Shown: piece by piece, positions 1 to 9,174 of the stretch | Numbering within the stretch: position 1 is the first letter of the stretch | Layout: every line of letters begins with the position of its first letter | Assembly (NCBI GenBank): GCA_900314195.1 | Contig: OMUH01000005.1 | Coordinates: 1 to 34,891, forward strand | Length of the DNA: 34,891 bases | Reading direction: 5' to 3' | Origin: an uncultured Prevotella sp. | GTDB lineage: Bacteria; Bacteroidota; Bacteroidia; Bacteroidales; Bacteroidaceae | Made by a program: the position numbers and the translations under genes | The notes under the pieces: model-generated | What the model was told of the DNA's origin: nothing | What the model saw: only the letters and a program-made list of their open reading frames with translations | Databases searched by the model: none

Positions 1-24
1 CCATATCGCCCTTTGGCGATATGG
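1..24. other. Perfect 10-bp inverted repeat at the window edge
   Basis: The first 24 bases form a perfect hairpin: CCATATCGCC, loop CTTT, GGCGATATGG. No T-run follows on the + strand, and what lies to the left is outside the window. It could be the end of a bidirectional terminator of a neighbouring gene or an isolated palindrome. Confidence 0.5.
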
Positions 25-112
25 CAGCTGAATAGTTACATAAATTACTCTGTCCGCAATAAACAATTAAAAATTTTTCTTGTTTTCAATCTATGGTATG
101 TAATTCTTTTTA

Positions 113-120
113 TAACTTTG
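113..120 (+). promoter_or_regulatory. Bacteroidetes -7 element for the helicase gene
   Basis: TAACTTTG matches the TAnnTTTG consensus of Bacteroidetes primary-sigma promoters. No clear -33 TTTG lies 19-20 bases upstream. The predicted leader is about 120 nt; within it GGCTATAAG (120-128) is the exact complement of CTTATAGCC (198-206), which would fold the leader into a long-range stem before the start codon at 251. Confidence 0.5.
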
Positions 121-250
121 GCTATAAGATTTACAACAGCTGAAAAAGGTGAAACCCGTGATAACTTTTAGAGAGAGAAATATATAATGCACGAATGCTT
201 ATAGCCAGCCAAACTAATATTTGCTACAATAAACAAACACAATAAAAGCA

Positions 251-1714
251 ATGACGCAACAGGAATTCATAAACCGTATAACACTTACATTCGGCCACGC
301 ACCTACGCCTGGGCAGGAGAACGCATTAAGGATATTTGCGCGCTTTCTTGCTGACCGGCGGCCGAACGCGGCAATGATACTGCGCGGCTCTGCAGGCACT
401 GGTAAGACGTCATTGGTATCGGCGATGGTGCGCACGCTCGCATCGCTCAGACAGCACATCACCCTGCTTGCGCCTACGGGCCGCGCCGCAAAAGTGCTGG
501 CCACGGCCAGCAAGATGCCGGCATACACCATTCACAGACGCATATACCGTGAAAAGGCATACACAGGCATCGACGGCAGCTATAACCTTGCCGAAAACAG
601 AAACCAGAACATGCTGTTCGTTGTTGACGAGGCCTCCATGATAAGCAGTCTGCCGACAGAGGCGTCGTCATTCGGCTCAGGCAGTCTGCTTGACGACCTG
701 ATAAAATATGTGTACAACGGCAACAACTGCCGGCTCTTGCTGACGGGCGACAGCGCACAGCTGCCGCCCGTCGGCGAGGATGAGGCGCCGGCACTGTCAG
801 CAGGCGTTATAGAAGCCTACGGACTGGTCGTCTATCAGTGCGACTTGAATGACGTGCTGCGCCAGAGCAGCACGTCAGGTATTCTGTATAATGCAACCGT
901 CATACGCTCAATGATTACCCACGACGACATTACCGGACTTCCCAAAATACGCTTCAAGCCATTTCCTGACGTCATAAGCTGCCCGGGCAATGAGCTGATA
1001 GAGCGTCTGTCAGACAGCTACAGCGAGGTGGGCGAAGACAACACAATAGTAGTGACACGCTCTAACAAAACAGCGAACATATACAACGACGGCATACGCC
1101 GTGCCGTGCTCGACAGGGAGGATGCCATATCCGGTGGCGACTTGCTGATGATTGTAAAGAACAACTACAGTGTTGAAGCGCCTGACAGCGGTGATGCCGC
1201 CGACGGCACCAGGAAAGGAAAGGACAACAGTTTCTTTCTTGCCAACGGCGACAGATGCACGGTTATAAGAGCACATAACTTCACCGACCTTTACGGCTTC
1301 CACTTTGCCGATGCCACACTTCGTTTTCCAGACTATAACGATTATGAGATAGAGGCCACCATACTGCTCGACACGCTGACAAGCCAATCGCCGTCGCTGA
1401 CTCACGAGCAGCAGGAACAGCTGTATAATAATGTAATGGACGACTATGCTGACATTCCGCTGAAGGGAGACAGGATAAAGGCTATTAAGAAAGACAAATA
1501 CTTCAACGCGCTCCAGGTGAAATTCGCCTACGCCGTTACATGCCATAAAGCACAGGGCGGACAGTGGGCACATGTATACATAGACCAGGGATTTATGACC
1601 GACGACATGCTTACGCCGGACTATATACACTGGCTGTACACTGCCTTCACGCGGGCAACGGAAAAGCTATACCTGATAAACTGGCCGCAGACACAAACTG
1701 AAGATGAGGAATAA
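251..1714 (+). CDS. RecD-like ATP-dependent DNA helicase (AAA_30 / UvrD_C_2)
   Basis: A 487-residue superfamily 1B helicase. It has Walker A GSAGTGKT at residues 46-53, a Walker B-type VVDEASM near residue 125, motif III GDSAQLPPVGE near 166, and the C-terminal UvrD_C_2 block with AVTCHKAQGGQW and the final helicase motif YTAFTRATEKLY. Such stand-alone RecD2/Dda-like helicases unwind DNA 5' to 3'; unlike RecD2 of Deinococcus there is no long N-terminal extension, so it is closer in size to Dda-like proteins. A repair or fork-processing role is inferred from family only. The ATG at 251 is the first in frame and puts Walker A at the usual distance from the N terminus. The gene stands alone and converges on the GH5 gene, with a shared terminator hairpin at 1748-1801. 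A long antisense frame over its 3' half is a shadow. Confidence 0.92.
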   Translation: MTQQEFINRITLTFGHAPTPGQENALRIFARFLADRRPNAAMILRGSAGTGKTSLVSAMVRTLASLRQHITLLAPTGRAAKVLATASKMPAYTIHRRIYREKAYTGIDGSYNLAENRNQNMLFVVDEASMISSLPTEASSFGSGSLLDDLIKYVYNGNNCRLLLTGDSAQLPPVGEDEAPALSAGVIEAYGLVVYQCDLNDVLRQSSTSGILYNATVIRSMITHDDITGLPKIRFKPFPDVISCPGNELIERLSDSYSEVGEDNTIVVTRSNKTANIYNDGIRRAVLDREDAISGGDLLMIVKNNYSVEAPDSGDAADGTRKGKDNSFFLANGDRCTVIRAHNFTDLYGFHFADATLRFPDYNDYEIEATILLDTLTSQSPSLTHEQQEQLYNNVMDDYADIPLKGDRIKAIKKDKYFNALQVKFAYAVTCHKAQGGQWAHVYIDQGFMTDDMLTPDYIHWLYTAFTRATEKLYLINWPQTQTEDEE

Positions 1715-1747
1715 AAGGCATGTACGCAAATGGGAAGATTAAACAAT

Positions 1748-1801
1748 AACGCAAAAATGGCATGATGCAGGAAAATCTGTACCATGCCATTTTTTTGCGT
1801 T
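1748..1801. terminator. Bidirectional terminator between helicase and GH5 genes
   Basis: AACGCAAAAATGGCATG pairs with CATGCCATTTTTTTGCGTT across an 18-base loop. The A-rich lower stem on one side and the T-run on the other let it serve both convergent genes. Confidence 0.8.
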
Positions 1802-1813
1802 ATGCTATTTCTG

Positions 1814-3187
1814 TTATTTTTTCAAAACTTTCTTTCCGTTAACAATATAAAGTCCCGGCTTACTGAAATCATCGACACGCTGGCCAAGGATGTTATAAAT
1901 CACGTTTGACTTTTTTACGGAAGACACCGCAGGAGCACTGACAGCCGTATAACCACCGTCACCATAATAGCCTTTTATGATGGCGTCGCGCAGGTCGGCC
2001 TGTGTAAACCTCGGAACAGCACGGTCAGCACCATCGCTGATGCCCATCCAGTAGAATGTGGCAACATTCTCTTTCTTCGCCTTGGCAACGAAATATTTAG
2101 CAAATTCAAGCAGGTTGTTCTTATAATCAGTGTCATAGCCGGTGCCGTCGGAGGCGCCCCACTCGCCTATGATGACCGGTGCGCCCTTGCTGACAAGGTT
2201 TTTCTTCAGACTGCTGAACTCAGCGTCAACCTCATTCCTGGCATTCTGCAGGTTCTTCATGTCGGGATAAGTGTGCACCTCAAAGATAAGATGCCCCTTT
2301 GCCTTGTCGGCAGGCAGCTTCATTTTTGACAGCGGCTCTACAAGATGCGAATTCCAATTGCCGCGGCCGTCACAAGAACCGTATGTGTTTACAATGAGAT
2401 TACGCGTGCTGTTGTTGCCGCCTGTGGCACGTACTGTGTTCACAAACGTCTGCGCATAGTCATTGATGGCCTTGTAAGAATCTTCTGCCGACGTCTGGTT
2501 ATACTGCCCAGAAGCCGCAAACGACGCAAAGCACCATGAGCTGTAGCCGTCGAGCATCTCATTATAGCCTTCAAAAAGAAGATGGTCTCCATAGCCTTTG
2601 AACTCCTCGGCTATCTGCTTCCACAATGCCTCGTAAAGAGATTTTTTCGCGCTGAACGTATTGCCGTTGGCACGTATCCATGCAGTGGATGCTGCACCCG
2701 TGTCATGGTGGACGTTAATAATGCAATACATGCCTGAGGCCAGCACCTGGTCGACAACCTCTTTCACGCGTGCCATCCAGTCAGCATCCACCTTCGAGCT
2801 TATAGGGTCGTCAGTCGGCGACCATGTAAGATTATTCAGCTTCCACTTCTTTCCTTTCATGTGCGGATACCACGTAACCGGCACGCGCACAGCATTGAAG
2901 CCGGCATCATGGAGCATCTGAAACAGCTTCGGCGAAGCCTGTTTCTGCCCCCACGCCGTTTCATAAGCCGCAGGCGATCTGTCAGTCCACTTTTCTATCC
3001 ACATATTATTAACGTCACCGGAATTGCCATCGAGCGCATTGCCGTAGTTCCATCCCACACGCATGCCTTTAACAGCCTCATCAGCACTCTGCGTTATCTG
3101 CGCCGATGCATTGTCAGCCTGCATGATTACAGCAGCCAGCACAGCGGCAAAAAGAGTCTTAAAAGTCTTTCCTTGTTGCATTTTCAT
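1814..3187 (-). CDS. Secreted GH5 endoglucanase (GH5_4-like cellulase)
   Basis: A 457-residue glycoside hydrolase family 5 protein. A Sec signal peptide covers about residues 1-29 (ending NASAQ). The GWNYGNALDG and ETAWG blocks near residues 45-80 are typical of subfamily GH5_4. RVPVTW (101-106), NVHHD with His160/His161, acid/base Glu210 in GYNE, and nucleophile Glu342 in IIGEWG are all present, so the enzyme should be active on beta-1,4-glucan or a related mixed or branched glucan. The last ~26 residues (YNILGQRV..GLYIVNGKKVLKK) form a short tail like the end of a type IX secretion sorting domain and recur in the protein at 32528-34315. A -7 element TAATTTTG (minus strand, 3330-3337) predicts a leader of about 135 nt. 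It stands alone, without the carbohydrate-binding or SusCD genes expected of a full utilisation locus. Confidence 0.93.
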   Translation of the reverse strand: MKMQQGKTFKTLFAAVLAAVIMQADNASAQITQSADEAVKGMRVGWNYGNALDGNSGDVNNMWIEKWTDRSPAAYETAWGQKQASPKLFQMLHDAGFNAVRVPVTWYPHMKGKKWKLNNLTWSPTDDPISSKVDADWMARVKEVVDQVLASGMYCIINVHHDTGAASTAWIRANGNTFSAKKSLYEALWKQIAEEFKGYGDHLLFEGYNEMLDGYSSWCFASFAASGQYNQTSAEDSYKAINDYAQTFVNTVRATGGNNSTRNLIVNTYGSCDGRGNWNSHLVEPLSKMKLPADKAKGHLIFEVHTYPDMKNLQNARNEVDAEFSSLKKNLVSKGAPVIIGEWGASDGTGYDTDYKNNLLEFAKYFVAKAKKENVATFYWMGISDGADRAVPRFTQADLRDAIIKGYYGDGGYTAVSAPAVSSVKKSNVIYNILGQRVDDFSKPGLYIVNGKKVLKK

Positions 3188-3329
3188 TTTATCATAATTA
3201 AATTTTCACATCTAAAAATCATCTGACCTGCACGCCACAAGACAACCATGGACCGTGCATACTAACATAAAGACGTCAGACATCATTGCAAACTGGCATA
3301 TAAAAGTATAAAGCCAAAAAGCAATGATG

Positions 3330-3337
3330 CAAAATTA
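3330..3337 (-). promoter_or_regulatory. -7 element for the GH5 gene
   Basis: Reads TAATTTTG on the minus strand, fitting TAnnTTTG, about 140 bases upstream of the GH5 start. No good -33 partner is seen. The 395-base stretch 3188-3582 holds only this and the ddh promoter. Confidence 0.45.
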
Positions 3338-3495
3338 ACAACTATTCCCGACATTATGTTATTAAAATGAAAATTTAATTTAACAGATAAGCACAATTAC
3401 TGCCCCAGACGGTAAACAGATTGGCAAAAAGAGCAGACATTTAATTACAAATTCCAACAAATGGAAGAAAAAACAAAACAATAAACGCAGATAAT

Positions 3496-3526
3496 GTTGT
3501 TATTTGTTCAAAAAAAGTTATCTTTG
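3496..3526 (+). promoter_or_regulatory. Bacteroidetes promoter for ddh
   Basis: TTG at 3496-3498, a 20-base spacer, then TATCTTTG at 3519-3526, a close match to the -33/-7 consensus. Transcription should start near 3533, giving a leader of about 50 nt. Confidence 0.75.
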
Positions 3527-3582
3527 CCAACTGAAATGACCGCAACAGGAAATTACTAACAACTTTAACAACAATAAAAGAT

Positions 3583-4482
3583 ATGAAGAAAATAAGAGCA
3601 GCCGTGGTGGGTTACGGAAATATCGGCCACTACAGCGTACAGGCACTTGAGGCCGCCGATGATTTTGAGATTGCAGGTATTGTACGCCGCCAGGGCGACA
3701 AGGACAAGCCACAGGAGCTGGCTGCCTACACTGTTACCGACGACATCAAGAACCTTAAAGACGTCGACGTAGCCATTCTGGCCACACCGACACGTCTCTG
3801 TCCGGAATATGCTGATAAGATAACAGCCCTGGGCATCAACACCGTTGACTCATTCGATATTCACACCTCTATACGCGAATACCGTGCAAGCCAGATGGAG
3901 AAGAACAAGAAGACCGGCACCGTGAGCGTTATCTCTGCCGGCTGGGACCCGGGTTCTGACTCTGTTGTACGCGTGCTCATGCAGGCCCTCGCACCGAAAG
4001 GCCTCAGCTACACCAACTTCGGTCCCGGCATGTCAATGGGTCATTCCGTTGTGGCCCGCTCGAAGAAAGGCGTCAAGAACGCACTGTCAATGACCATTCC
4101 TCTCGGCGAGGGCATACACCGCCGCATGGTATACGTAGAGCTTGAAGACGGTGCCTCACTTGACGAGGTGACAAAGGAAATCAAGGCTGATGACTATTTC
4201 GCTCACGATGAGCTGCACGTGTTCGCTGTAAACTCTGTTGACGAAGTGCGCGACATGGGTCACGGCGTTCACATGACCCGCAAGGGCGTGAGCGGCAAGA
4301 CGCAGAACCAGCGTCTGTCTTTCGACATGAGCATAAACAATCCGGCTCTCACCGGCCAGGTGCTCGTTGACGTGGCACGCGCCACCACACGTCTGCAGCC
4401 CGGCTGCTACACCATGCCAGAGATACCGGTCATTGACCTTCTTCCTGGCAGCCGCGATGAGATTGTCGGCACACTCGTATAA
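3583..4482 (+). CDS. ddh: meso-Diaminopimelate D-dehydrogenase
   Basis: A 299-residue NADPH-dependent dehydrogenase that makes meso-2,6-diaminopimelate directly from tetrahydrodipicolinate and ammonia, giving lysine and the peptidoglycan cross-linking residue. The Rossmann motif VVGYGNIG is at residues 7-14, followed by the family blocks SAGWDPGSDSVVR, GPGMSMGHSVVAR and a C-terminal NNPALTGQVLVDVARA. The length is close to the Corynebacterium enzyme (about 320). The start is the first ATG after a well-placed promoter. The gene is monocistronic and ends in a strong hairpin terminator. Ddh is a one-step alternative to the aminotransferase route and is widespread in Bacteroidales. Confidence 0.95.
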   Translation: MKKIRAAVVGYGNIGHYSVQALEAADDFEIAGIVRRQGDKDKPQELAAYTVTDDIKNLKDVDVAILATPTRLCPEYADKITALGINTVDSFDIHTSIREYRASQMEKNKKTGTVSVISAGWDPGSDSVVRVLMQALAPKGLSYTNFGPGMSMGHSVVARSKKGVKNALSMTIPLGEGIHRRMVYVELEDGASLDEVTKEIKADDYFAHDELHVFAVNSVDEVRDMGHGVHMTRKGVSGKTQNQRLSFDMSINNPALTGQVLVDVARATTRLQPGCYTMPEIPVIDLLPGSRDEIVGTLV

Positions 4483-4510
4483 AAAACTCCTTTCAACAAA
4501 TATCATTTCA

Positions 4511-4547
4511 GCACGCAGAGAAACAAAATGCTCTGCGTGCTTTTTTT
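4511..4547 (+). terminator. Rho-independent terminator of ddh
   Basis: GCACGCAGAG, ten-base loop, CTCTGCGTGC, then seven T. It lies 29 bases after the ddh stop codon. Confidence 0.92.
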
Positions 4548-4978
4548 ATTCAGAAATATAAATGCTAAGTAAAGCGCATAAAGTGAAGCTCTCTGTTCAT
4601 GGTAATTCTTCAGCAATTACTCATGGCGCATAACATCGTCCTTCTCTTTAGGAAATTTGCACTGGATGTAGTTGCAGTCCATGACAAGCAACTACTGCGC
4701 CGTGAAGCAGAAGGCTTGTTATATCAAACAGACACGCGAATGTAACTAAGAAAATTCTAAATAAAAGATGAATCAGCCATTCAAGGCTGATTTTATAAAC
4801 ATGGCTTCCGTCTAAGGTAGCAAAACGGAAACAGCCAGTTGGGTAAAACTTTGCTCTCACACACGTCAGAAGGCCGCGCATTTATTAATAATTCATTAAT
4901 AATGTGCGGCCTTCTAACGTATTGTTGCGAAGCAGATTTCGCAGCAAATTAAAATCTATTCTCTATCGTCAATAATTC
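4548..4978. other. Gene-free stretch with two hairpins
   Basis: No convincing gene. AATCAGCC (4771-4778) pairs with GGCTGATT (4785-4792) and is followed by a short T-run, so it may end a + strand transcript. At 4868-4915 a longer, nearly perfect inverted repeat (AGAAGGCCGC... with an AT-rich inner stem around AATTC) lies after the 3' end of the leftward lipoprotein gene and is probably its terminator. Confidence 0.5.
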
Positions 4979-5674
4979 TCAATCATCAATATAAATGCTG
5001 TCTTTATACAGCTCTTCGTCGTAATTACTTTTCGTTGAGTCGGGTTTCTGCGAATCATCGGTAGGCGTCTTTCCTGTGCCCGGTTTGTCAGGGTCGTCAG
5101 ACACCGTGCTCTCTTTCGGGTCATTGCCGTCCTGCGAGTCGCCGCCTTCCTCTTCGCCGTTTTCACCTACGACAAGCTTGTTTGAACGAGTCAGCGCGAT
5201 AGTATGGTCAGAACCTCCCAGTTCGTCACGCAGTATTAGCGTTGTACGGGTGTAGAAAGACAGACGGTAGGTATGAGATACCGAGCCCATGGTAATGGTG
5301 AGCTGGTTATCATTCTTCAGACTCCAGCTTGTAGCAGCCGTGTCAACCTTTACAAGGCGCCACAGCGTGTCGCGTACAGTCACATTGGTGTTCGTTGCCG
5401 TATCGCGAACCGTACGTGTCTTGATGGCGATCTGAGCCTTATAGACATTCAGCTGTCCGTTGCTGAGAAAGTGATATGCCACAAAATCTTCGCTGGTCGG
5501 CGCTATTGTGCGGCCGTCTATAGACGACACTTCAAAAGGCGCATACGTGGTCAGTGCGGCCGTTATGCTTTCAGGGATGTCTTCATCGCCTTTGCCCATG
5601 TCACACGAAGCAAGAATGCCGGTGCCAAGCAGCACGGATACAAATATTGCACCTAATTTTCTGAGTGATTTCAT
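4979..5674 (-). CDS. Putative outer-membrane lipoprotein, lipocalin-like size
   Basis: A 231-residue protein from the ATG at 5674. Residues 1-21 form a lipoprotein signal peptide with lipobox LASC, followed by the acidic DMGKGDED that usually marks surface or outer-membrane lipoproteins in Bacteroidales. The middle is beta-rich with repeated T/V pairs (TRTVRDTATNTNVTVRDTLWRLV, here shortened: TRTVRDT...TVRDTLWRLV) and the last ~60 residues are a low-complexity acidic and Lys/Asp/Pro tail. I do not recognise a named family; the size and strand pattern would fit a lipocalin-like fold. A longer frame starting at 5785 exists, but it adds a non-signal N terminus overlapping the promoter (5784-5791), so 5674 is the better start. 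The gene is monocistronic. Confidence 0.75.
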   Translation of the reverse strand: MKSLRKLGAIFVSVLLGTGILASCDMGKGDEDIPESITAALTTYAPFEVSSIDGRTIAPTSEDFVAYHFLSNGQLNVYKAQIAIKTRTVRDTATNTNVTVRDTLWRLVKVDTAATSWSLKNDNQLTITMGSVSHTYRLSFYTRTTLILRDELGGSDHTIALTRSNKLVVGENGEEEGGDSQDGNDPKESTVSDDPDKPGTGKTPTDDSQKPDSTKSNYDEELYKDSIYIDD

Positions 5675-5783
5675 AATTAGTTTCTTATTTAATTGATTAA
5701 GATACTTCAGTTCTTGTCCGCAAATCATTATGCGTAAAAAGAATACATAACCATTCCTCAAGTATGTTATCCTTTCAATTTGC

Positions 5784-5791
5784 AAAAATAA
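5784..5791 (-). promoter_or_regulatory. -7 element for the 4979-5674 lipoprotein gene
   Basis: TATTTTTG on the minus strand fits TAnnTTTG. The predicted leader is about 100 nt. Its position overlaps the upstream alternative start of the gene and argues against it. Confidence 0.5.
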
Positions 5792-5888
5792 TCAAAATTC
5801 TGTATTCGGTAAAACAAACAAGGGTATTTTTTATCAAAAAGTCACACCAATTGCTGTCAGACAAAAAATGTTTAACTACACACAGATG

Positions 5889-5956
5889 ACAGTATTTCTA
5901 CAGGAATACTGCTGTATTCCGGCAGAAATACTCCGGTATTCCTGTAGAAATACTGT
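5889..5956 (+). repeat. Three 22-bp-spaced imperfect palindromes upstream of dxs
   Basis: Three 18-bp imperfect palindromes of the form GTATTyC....GAAATAC lie at 5892-5909, 5914-5931 and 5936-5953, spaced exactly 22 bp, about two helical turns. The outer two are also perfect inverted copies of each other over 21 bp (5889-5909 with 5936-5956), so the region could also fold into a large hairpin. Located about 125 bp upstream of the predicted dxs promoter. Confidence 0.85.
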
Positions 5957-6025
5957 TGCCGCACACGCAAACAGATTTCAGATTGCCGGAGGCAATAAAA
6001 CAAGCAAGCAAGTTTTTATTGCAGC

Positions 6026-6061
6026 AATAATTGCCACAATAATTGCCACAATAATTGCCAT
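6026..6061 (+). repeat. 12-bp tandem repeat, three copies
   Basis: AATAATTGCCAC occurs three times head to tail (the last copy ends in T instead of C), ending 17 bases before the dxs -7 element. Confidence 0.9.
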
Positions 6062-6078
6062 AATGAGTGTTTTTTTAG

Positions 6079-6086
6079 TATTTTTG
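6079..6086 (+). promoter_or_regulatory. -7 element for dxs
   Basis: TATTTTTG followed by C fits TAnnTTTG, 24 bases upstream of the ATG at 6111. Transcription would begin near 6093, so translation cannot start at the upstream in-frame ATGs (5868, 5886, 6063). Confidence 0.6.
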
Positions 6087-6110
6087 CAAAGATTATTGAT
6101 TTTTTATTGG

Positions 6111-8018
6111 ATGGACAGTAATAAATATCCTCTCCTGAGCAAGATAAAATATCCCGACGACCTTCGCAAGCTGAGCATAGACGAGCTGCCGGAGGTGTGC
6201 CGGGAGCTGCGAAGGGACATCATTGCCGAAGTGTCGGTAAATCCCGGACATTTTGCCTCGTCACTCGGCGTGGTAGAGATTACCGTTGCCTTGCATTACG
6301 TGTTCGACACTCCGCACGACCGCATCGTGTGGGACGTGGGCCATCAGGCCTACGGACACAAGATACTTACCGGCCGTGCCGACGTGTTTTCCACAAACCG
6401 TCAGCTGGGCGGCATACGCCCGTTTCCGTCGCCACTGGAAAGCCAGTATGACACATTCACGTGCGGCCATGCATCGAACTCCATATCGGCCGCGCTGGGC
6501 ATGGATGTTGCCGCGCGCCGCACCAACCACAGCAAGCGGCACGTAGTAGCCGTCATCGGCGACGGTGCCATGAGCGGCGGACTGGCCTTTGAAGGCATCA
6601 ACAATGTGTCATCAATCCCTAACGACCTGCTGATTATCCTCAATGACAACGACATGTCGATAGACCGTGCCGTGGGCGGCATGGAGAAATATCTGCTGAC
6701 ACTCGACACCAATGCCACATATAACAAGCTGCGGCTGAAGGCCAGCCAGTGGCTGCACGCCAAGGGCTACCTCAACGACCGGCGGAAGAAAGGCATCATA
6801 CGCCTCAACAACGCAATAAAATCGGCCATCTCGCACCAGCAGAACATCTTCGAGGGCATGAACATACGCTATTTCGGGCCTTTCGACGGTCATGACGTGA
6901 AAGAGCTGGTGCGCATGCTGCGGCAGCTGAAAGACATGAAAGGTCCGAAGCTGCTGCACCTGCACACTGTGAAGGGAAAAGGCTATAAGCCCGCCGAAGA
7001 GCAGGCCACGGTGTGGCATGCGCCGGGACTCTTCGACCCCAAGTCAGGCCACAGGCTCACCGTTGCCGACAACGGCAGCGAGCCAATGAAATACCAGGAC
7101 GTGTTCGGCAACACGCTGCTCGAGCTGGCACGCATGAACCCGCGCATCGTGGGCGTGACGCCGGCCATGCCAACAGGCTGCTCCATGAACATCATGATGA
7201 AGGAGATGCCCGACAGAGTGTTCGACGTCGGCATTGCCGAGGGGCACGCCGTCACCTTCTCCGGCGGCATGGCCAAAGACGGCCTCCAACCGTTCTGCAA
7301 CATATACAGTGCCTTTGCGCAGCGCGCCTACGACAACATCATTCACGACCTTGCCATACTGAACCTTCCGGTGGTGATATGCCTCGACCGCGCCGGCCTC
7401 GTAGGCCAGGACGGTCCCACCCACCACGGCGCCTTTGACATGCCGGCACTGCGCTGCATACCCAATCTGACCATCTGCTCGCCCATGAACGAGCACGAGC
7501 TGCGGCGGCTTATGTACACGGCACAGCTGCCCGGCAAGGGCACCTTCATAATACGCTATCCGCGCGGCCGAGGAGTGCTGGAAGACTGGCACTGCCCGCT
7601 CGAGGAGATAGCTGTCGGCACCGGACGACGCATTCACGACGGCACGGCGGCCGCCGTCATCACCATCGGGCCGATAGGCAACACGGCGCTTGATGCAATT
7701 AATGAGTTTGAAACGGAAAATCCCGGCACCACAGTGGCCCTCTACGACCTGCGCTTTCTGAAGCCGCTCGATGAGAAGCTGCTGCGCGAGGTGGCCACAA
7801 GGTTTAATAAAATCATTACCGTAGAAGACGGCGCGCGCACCGGCGGCATGGGCTCGGCAGTGCTCGAATGGATGAGCGACAACGGCTTTACGCCGGCCGT
7901 CAGACGCCTCGGCCTGCCCGACAATTTTGTGCCCCACGGCACCGTAGAACAGCTGAGGCACATAACCGGCATTGACAAAGACGCCATCAAGCAAGCCATA
8001 ACGACAATGACAAAATAA
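6111..8018 (+). CDS. dxs: 1-Deoxy-D-xylulose-5-phosphate synthase
   Basis: A 635-residue thiamine-diphosphate enzyme that condenses pyruvate and glyceraldehyde 3-phosphate, the first step of the MEP isoprenoid pathway. Family blocks are in order: [20 protein letters not shown] at the N terminus, [12 protein letters not shown], the TPP/Mg motif [24 protein letters not shown], the pyrimidine-domain Glu block [15 protein letters not shown], and [15 protein letters not shown]. The frame is open back to 5868, but the extra 81 residues read through repeats and a promoter, and starting at MDSNKYPLL (6111) gives normal Dxs length. The gene converges on the DUF4435 gene with only 57 bases between stop codons and no clear terminator. 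The GC-rich body contrasts with the AT- and repeat-rich upstream region. Confidence 0.94.
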   Translation: MDSNKYPLLSKIKYPDDLRKLSIDELPEVCRELRRDIIAEVSVNPGHFASSLGVVEITVALHYVFDTPHDRIVWDVGHQAYGHKILTGRADVFSTNRQLGGIRPFPSPLESQYDTFTCGHASNSISAALGMDVAARRTNHSKRHVVAVIGDGAMSGGLAFEGINNVSSIPNDLLIILNDNDMSIDRAVGGMEKYLLTLDTNATYNKLRLKASQWLHAKGYLNDRRKKGIIRLNNAIKSAISHQQNIFEGMNIRYFGPFDGHDVKELVRMLRQLKDMKGPKLLHLHTVKGKGYKPAEEQATVWHAPGLFDPKSGHRLTVADNGSEPMKYQDVFGNTLLELARMNPRIVGVTPAMPTGCSMNIMMKEMPDRVFDVGIAEGHAVTFSGGMAKDGLQPFCNIYSAFAQRAYDNIIHDLAILNLPVVICLDRAGLVGQDGPTHHGAFDMPALRCIPNLTICSPMNEHELRRLMYTAQLPGKGTFIIRYPRGRGVLEDWHCPLEEIAVGTGRRIHDGTAAAVITIGPIGNTALDAINEFETENPGTTVALYDLRFLKPLDEKLLREVATRFNKIITVEDGARTGGMGSAVLEWMSDNGFTPAVRRLGLPDNFVPHGTVEQLRHITGIDKDAIKQAITTMTK

Positions 8019-8075
8019 AGATAATTTATCATCTTCACACCCGACTTCCGGAAGAGACGATAAGCAAAAAATCAA

Positions 8076-9092
8076 TTAACCATTTTCTTTTTCCTGTTCC
8101 GGCAAGGCAAGCATGTGCTCCACATCGCGCAGGATTCTCGCGAAAGGCTGCGATGCCTCATAAGATGTGTTTTTCTTCATCATAGCAGCCACGTCCTGAA
8201 TGCTGTGCTTGTAACAGGCCATCTCCGTCTGTTCCTGCGCATGATGCACCGACTGACGGCGTATCTCCTCCTGCCGCTCGCGCACCAGCCTGTCGCAGAC
8301 ACGGGCCACAACGGGCAGCACCACATTGTCAAAGAGATGATGTCCCTGTACAAAGAGATACGTGTTGTCGGGAGTCAGCCCGAGCTCCGCCATTTCCTTT
8401 ATGAATGCATCACGGCACGGAGCAAACTGCGGATACTCGCGCTCCAGACGGCGCACCTTGCGCTCCACCTTTCCGCGAAGCTGCGCAAAGGCCCGGTCAG
8501 TATGACGCACGTCGCCGCGGCTGATCTCTATGGTCTGGTTGAACTGTCCGATGGTGAAGCTGCCGTATGACGATGAGAAGTTTATCCACAGGTTCCAGAT
8601 GAACAGCGGATATATAATCCGGCTGTATTCAGTAAGATAGCTCTCGAAGTTGAATATGTCACGGTCGTTGAGCGTCACCATGACACAGGCATTGTGCAGT
8701 CCCGGCGCATAGCACTGATAGTTTTCTATGGCATACACATACGTATGAAGCACGTATGGATTGTTGTTTATCTGCTGCGAAAGCGGCGTGCGCTGCTGCC
8801 GCAGATAGTCATAGTCTGCATCCACGCAGGCTATCATGTCGCGGCCCACGCCGCTGAGCAGCTGCTCTATGGCAGCCTTCTTGCCGCGTTCGAGATGCGT
8901 CTCGCGCGTGGGCAGCATGATCTCGAAATAGCGCGTAGCATCCTCATAGCGTCCGAGCACCGTGCGCCAGAAGAATATATCGTCATAGCTCTCCACGTAT
9001 GCCACGATGCGGCGGCGGGCCTTCTGCGGCCGCATCTTGTTGGCCGCCTCAAAATATTTTGACGTAATGTTGTCAGTAAGTCGCTTTGACAT
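8076..9092 (-). CDS. DUF4435 / TOPRIM-fold protein (AriB-like)
   Basis: A 338-residue protein read as DUF4435. The TOPRIM-type signature is visible: AYVESYDDIFFW with Glu34, then IACVDADYDYL with Asp91 and Asp93, the ExxxD...DxD arrangement of OLD/topoisomerase-primase metal-binding folds. The C-terminal part is rich in Arg, Glu and His. It is the second gene of a leftward pair: the ATPase gene ends 82 bases upstream. The ATG at 9092 is preceded by GGAAGGAG, an unusually good ribosome site for this genome. In PARIS defence systems a DUF4435 protein (AriB) is the toxic nuclease held by an ABC-type ATPase (AriA); the pairing suggests a similar job here, but the ATPase is much shorter than typical AriA and housekeeping roles are possible. 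Confidence 0.8.
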   Translation of the reverse strand: MSKRLTDNITSKYFEAANKMRPQKARRRIVAYVESYDDIFFWRTVLGRYEDATRYFEIMLPTRETHLERGKKAAIEQLLSGVGRDMIACVDADYDYLRQQRTPLSQQINNNPYVLHTYVYAIENYQCYAPGLHNACVMVTLNDRDIFNFESYLTEYSRIIYPLFIWNLWINFSSSYGSFTIGQFNQTIEISRGDVRHTDRAFAQLRGKVERKVRRLEREYPQFAPCRDAFIKEMAELGLTPDNTYLFVQGHHLFDNVVLPVVARVCDRLVRERQEEIRRQSVHHAQEQTEMACYKHSIQDVAAMMKKNTSYEASQPFARILRDVEHMLALPEQEKENG

Positions 9093-9174
9093 GTGGTGTC
9101 TCCTTCCTTTTTAATAAGTTTATGCTTCCTGCACAACAGGCAGGGAGACTGTCTTTTTCTCATAAAGACACGCT

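Noticed and set aside
5892-5953. Possible CRISPR-like array (three repeats of 18 bp)
   Set aside because: The spacers are 4 bp; this is phased palindromes, not a CRISPR array. No cas genes are present.
5868-6110. N-terminal extension of dxs starting at 5868 (716 residues in total)
   Set aside because: The extension translates palindromes and a 12-bp tandem repeat and spans the -7 element at 6079-6086; the start at 6111 gives normal Dxs length.
7044-8075. Long 343-residue minus-strand frame opposite dxs
   Set aside because: A GC-rich shadow of dxs codons with no promoter, no family motifs, and Cys/His/Ala-rich composition.
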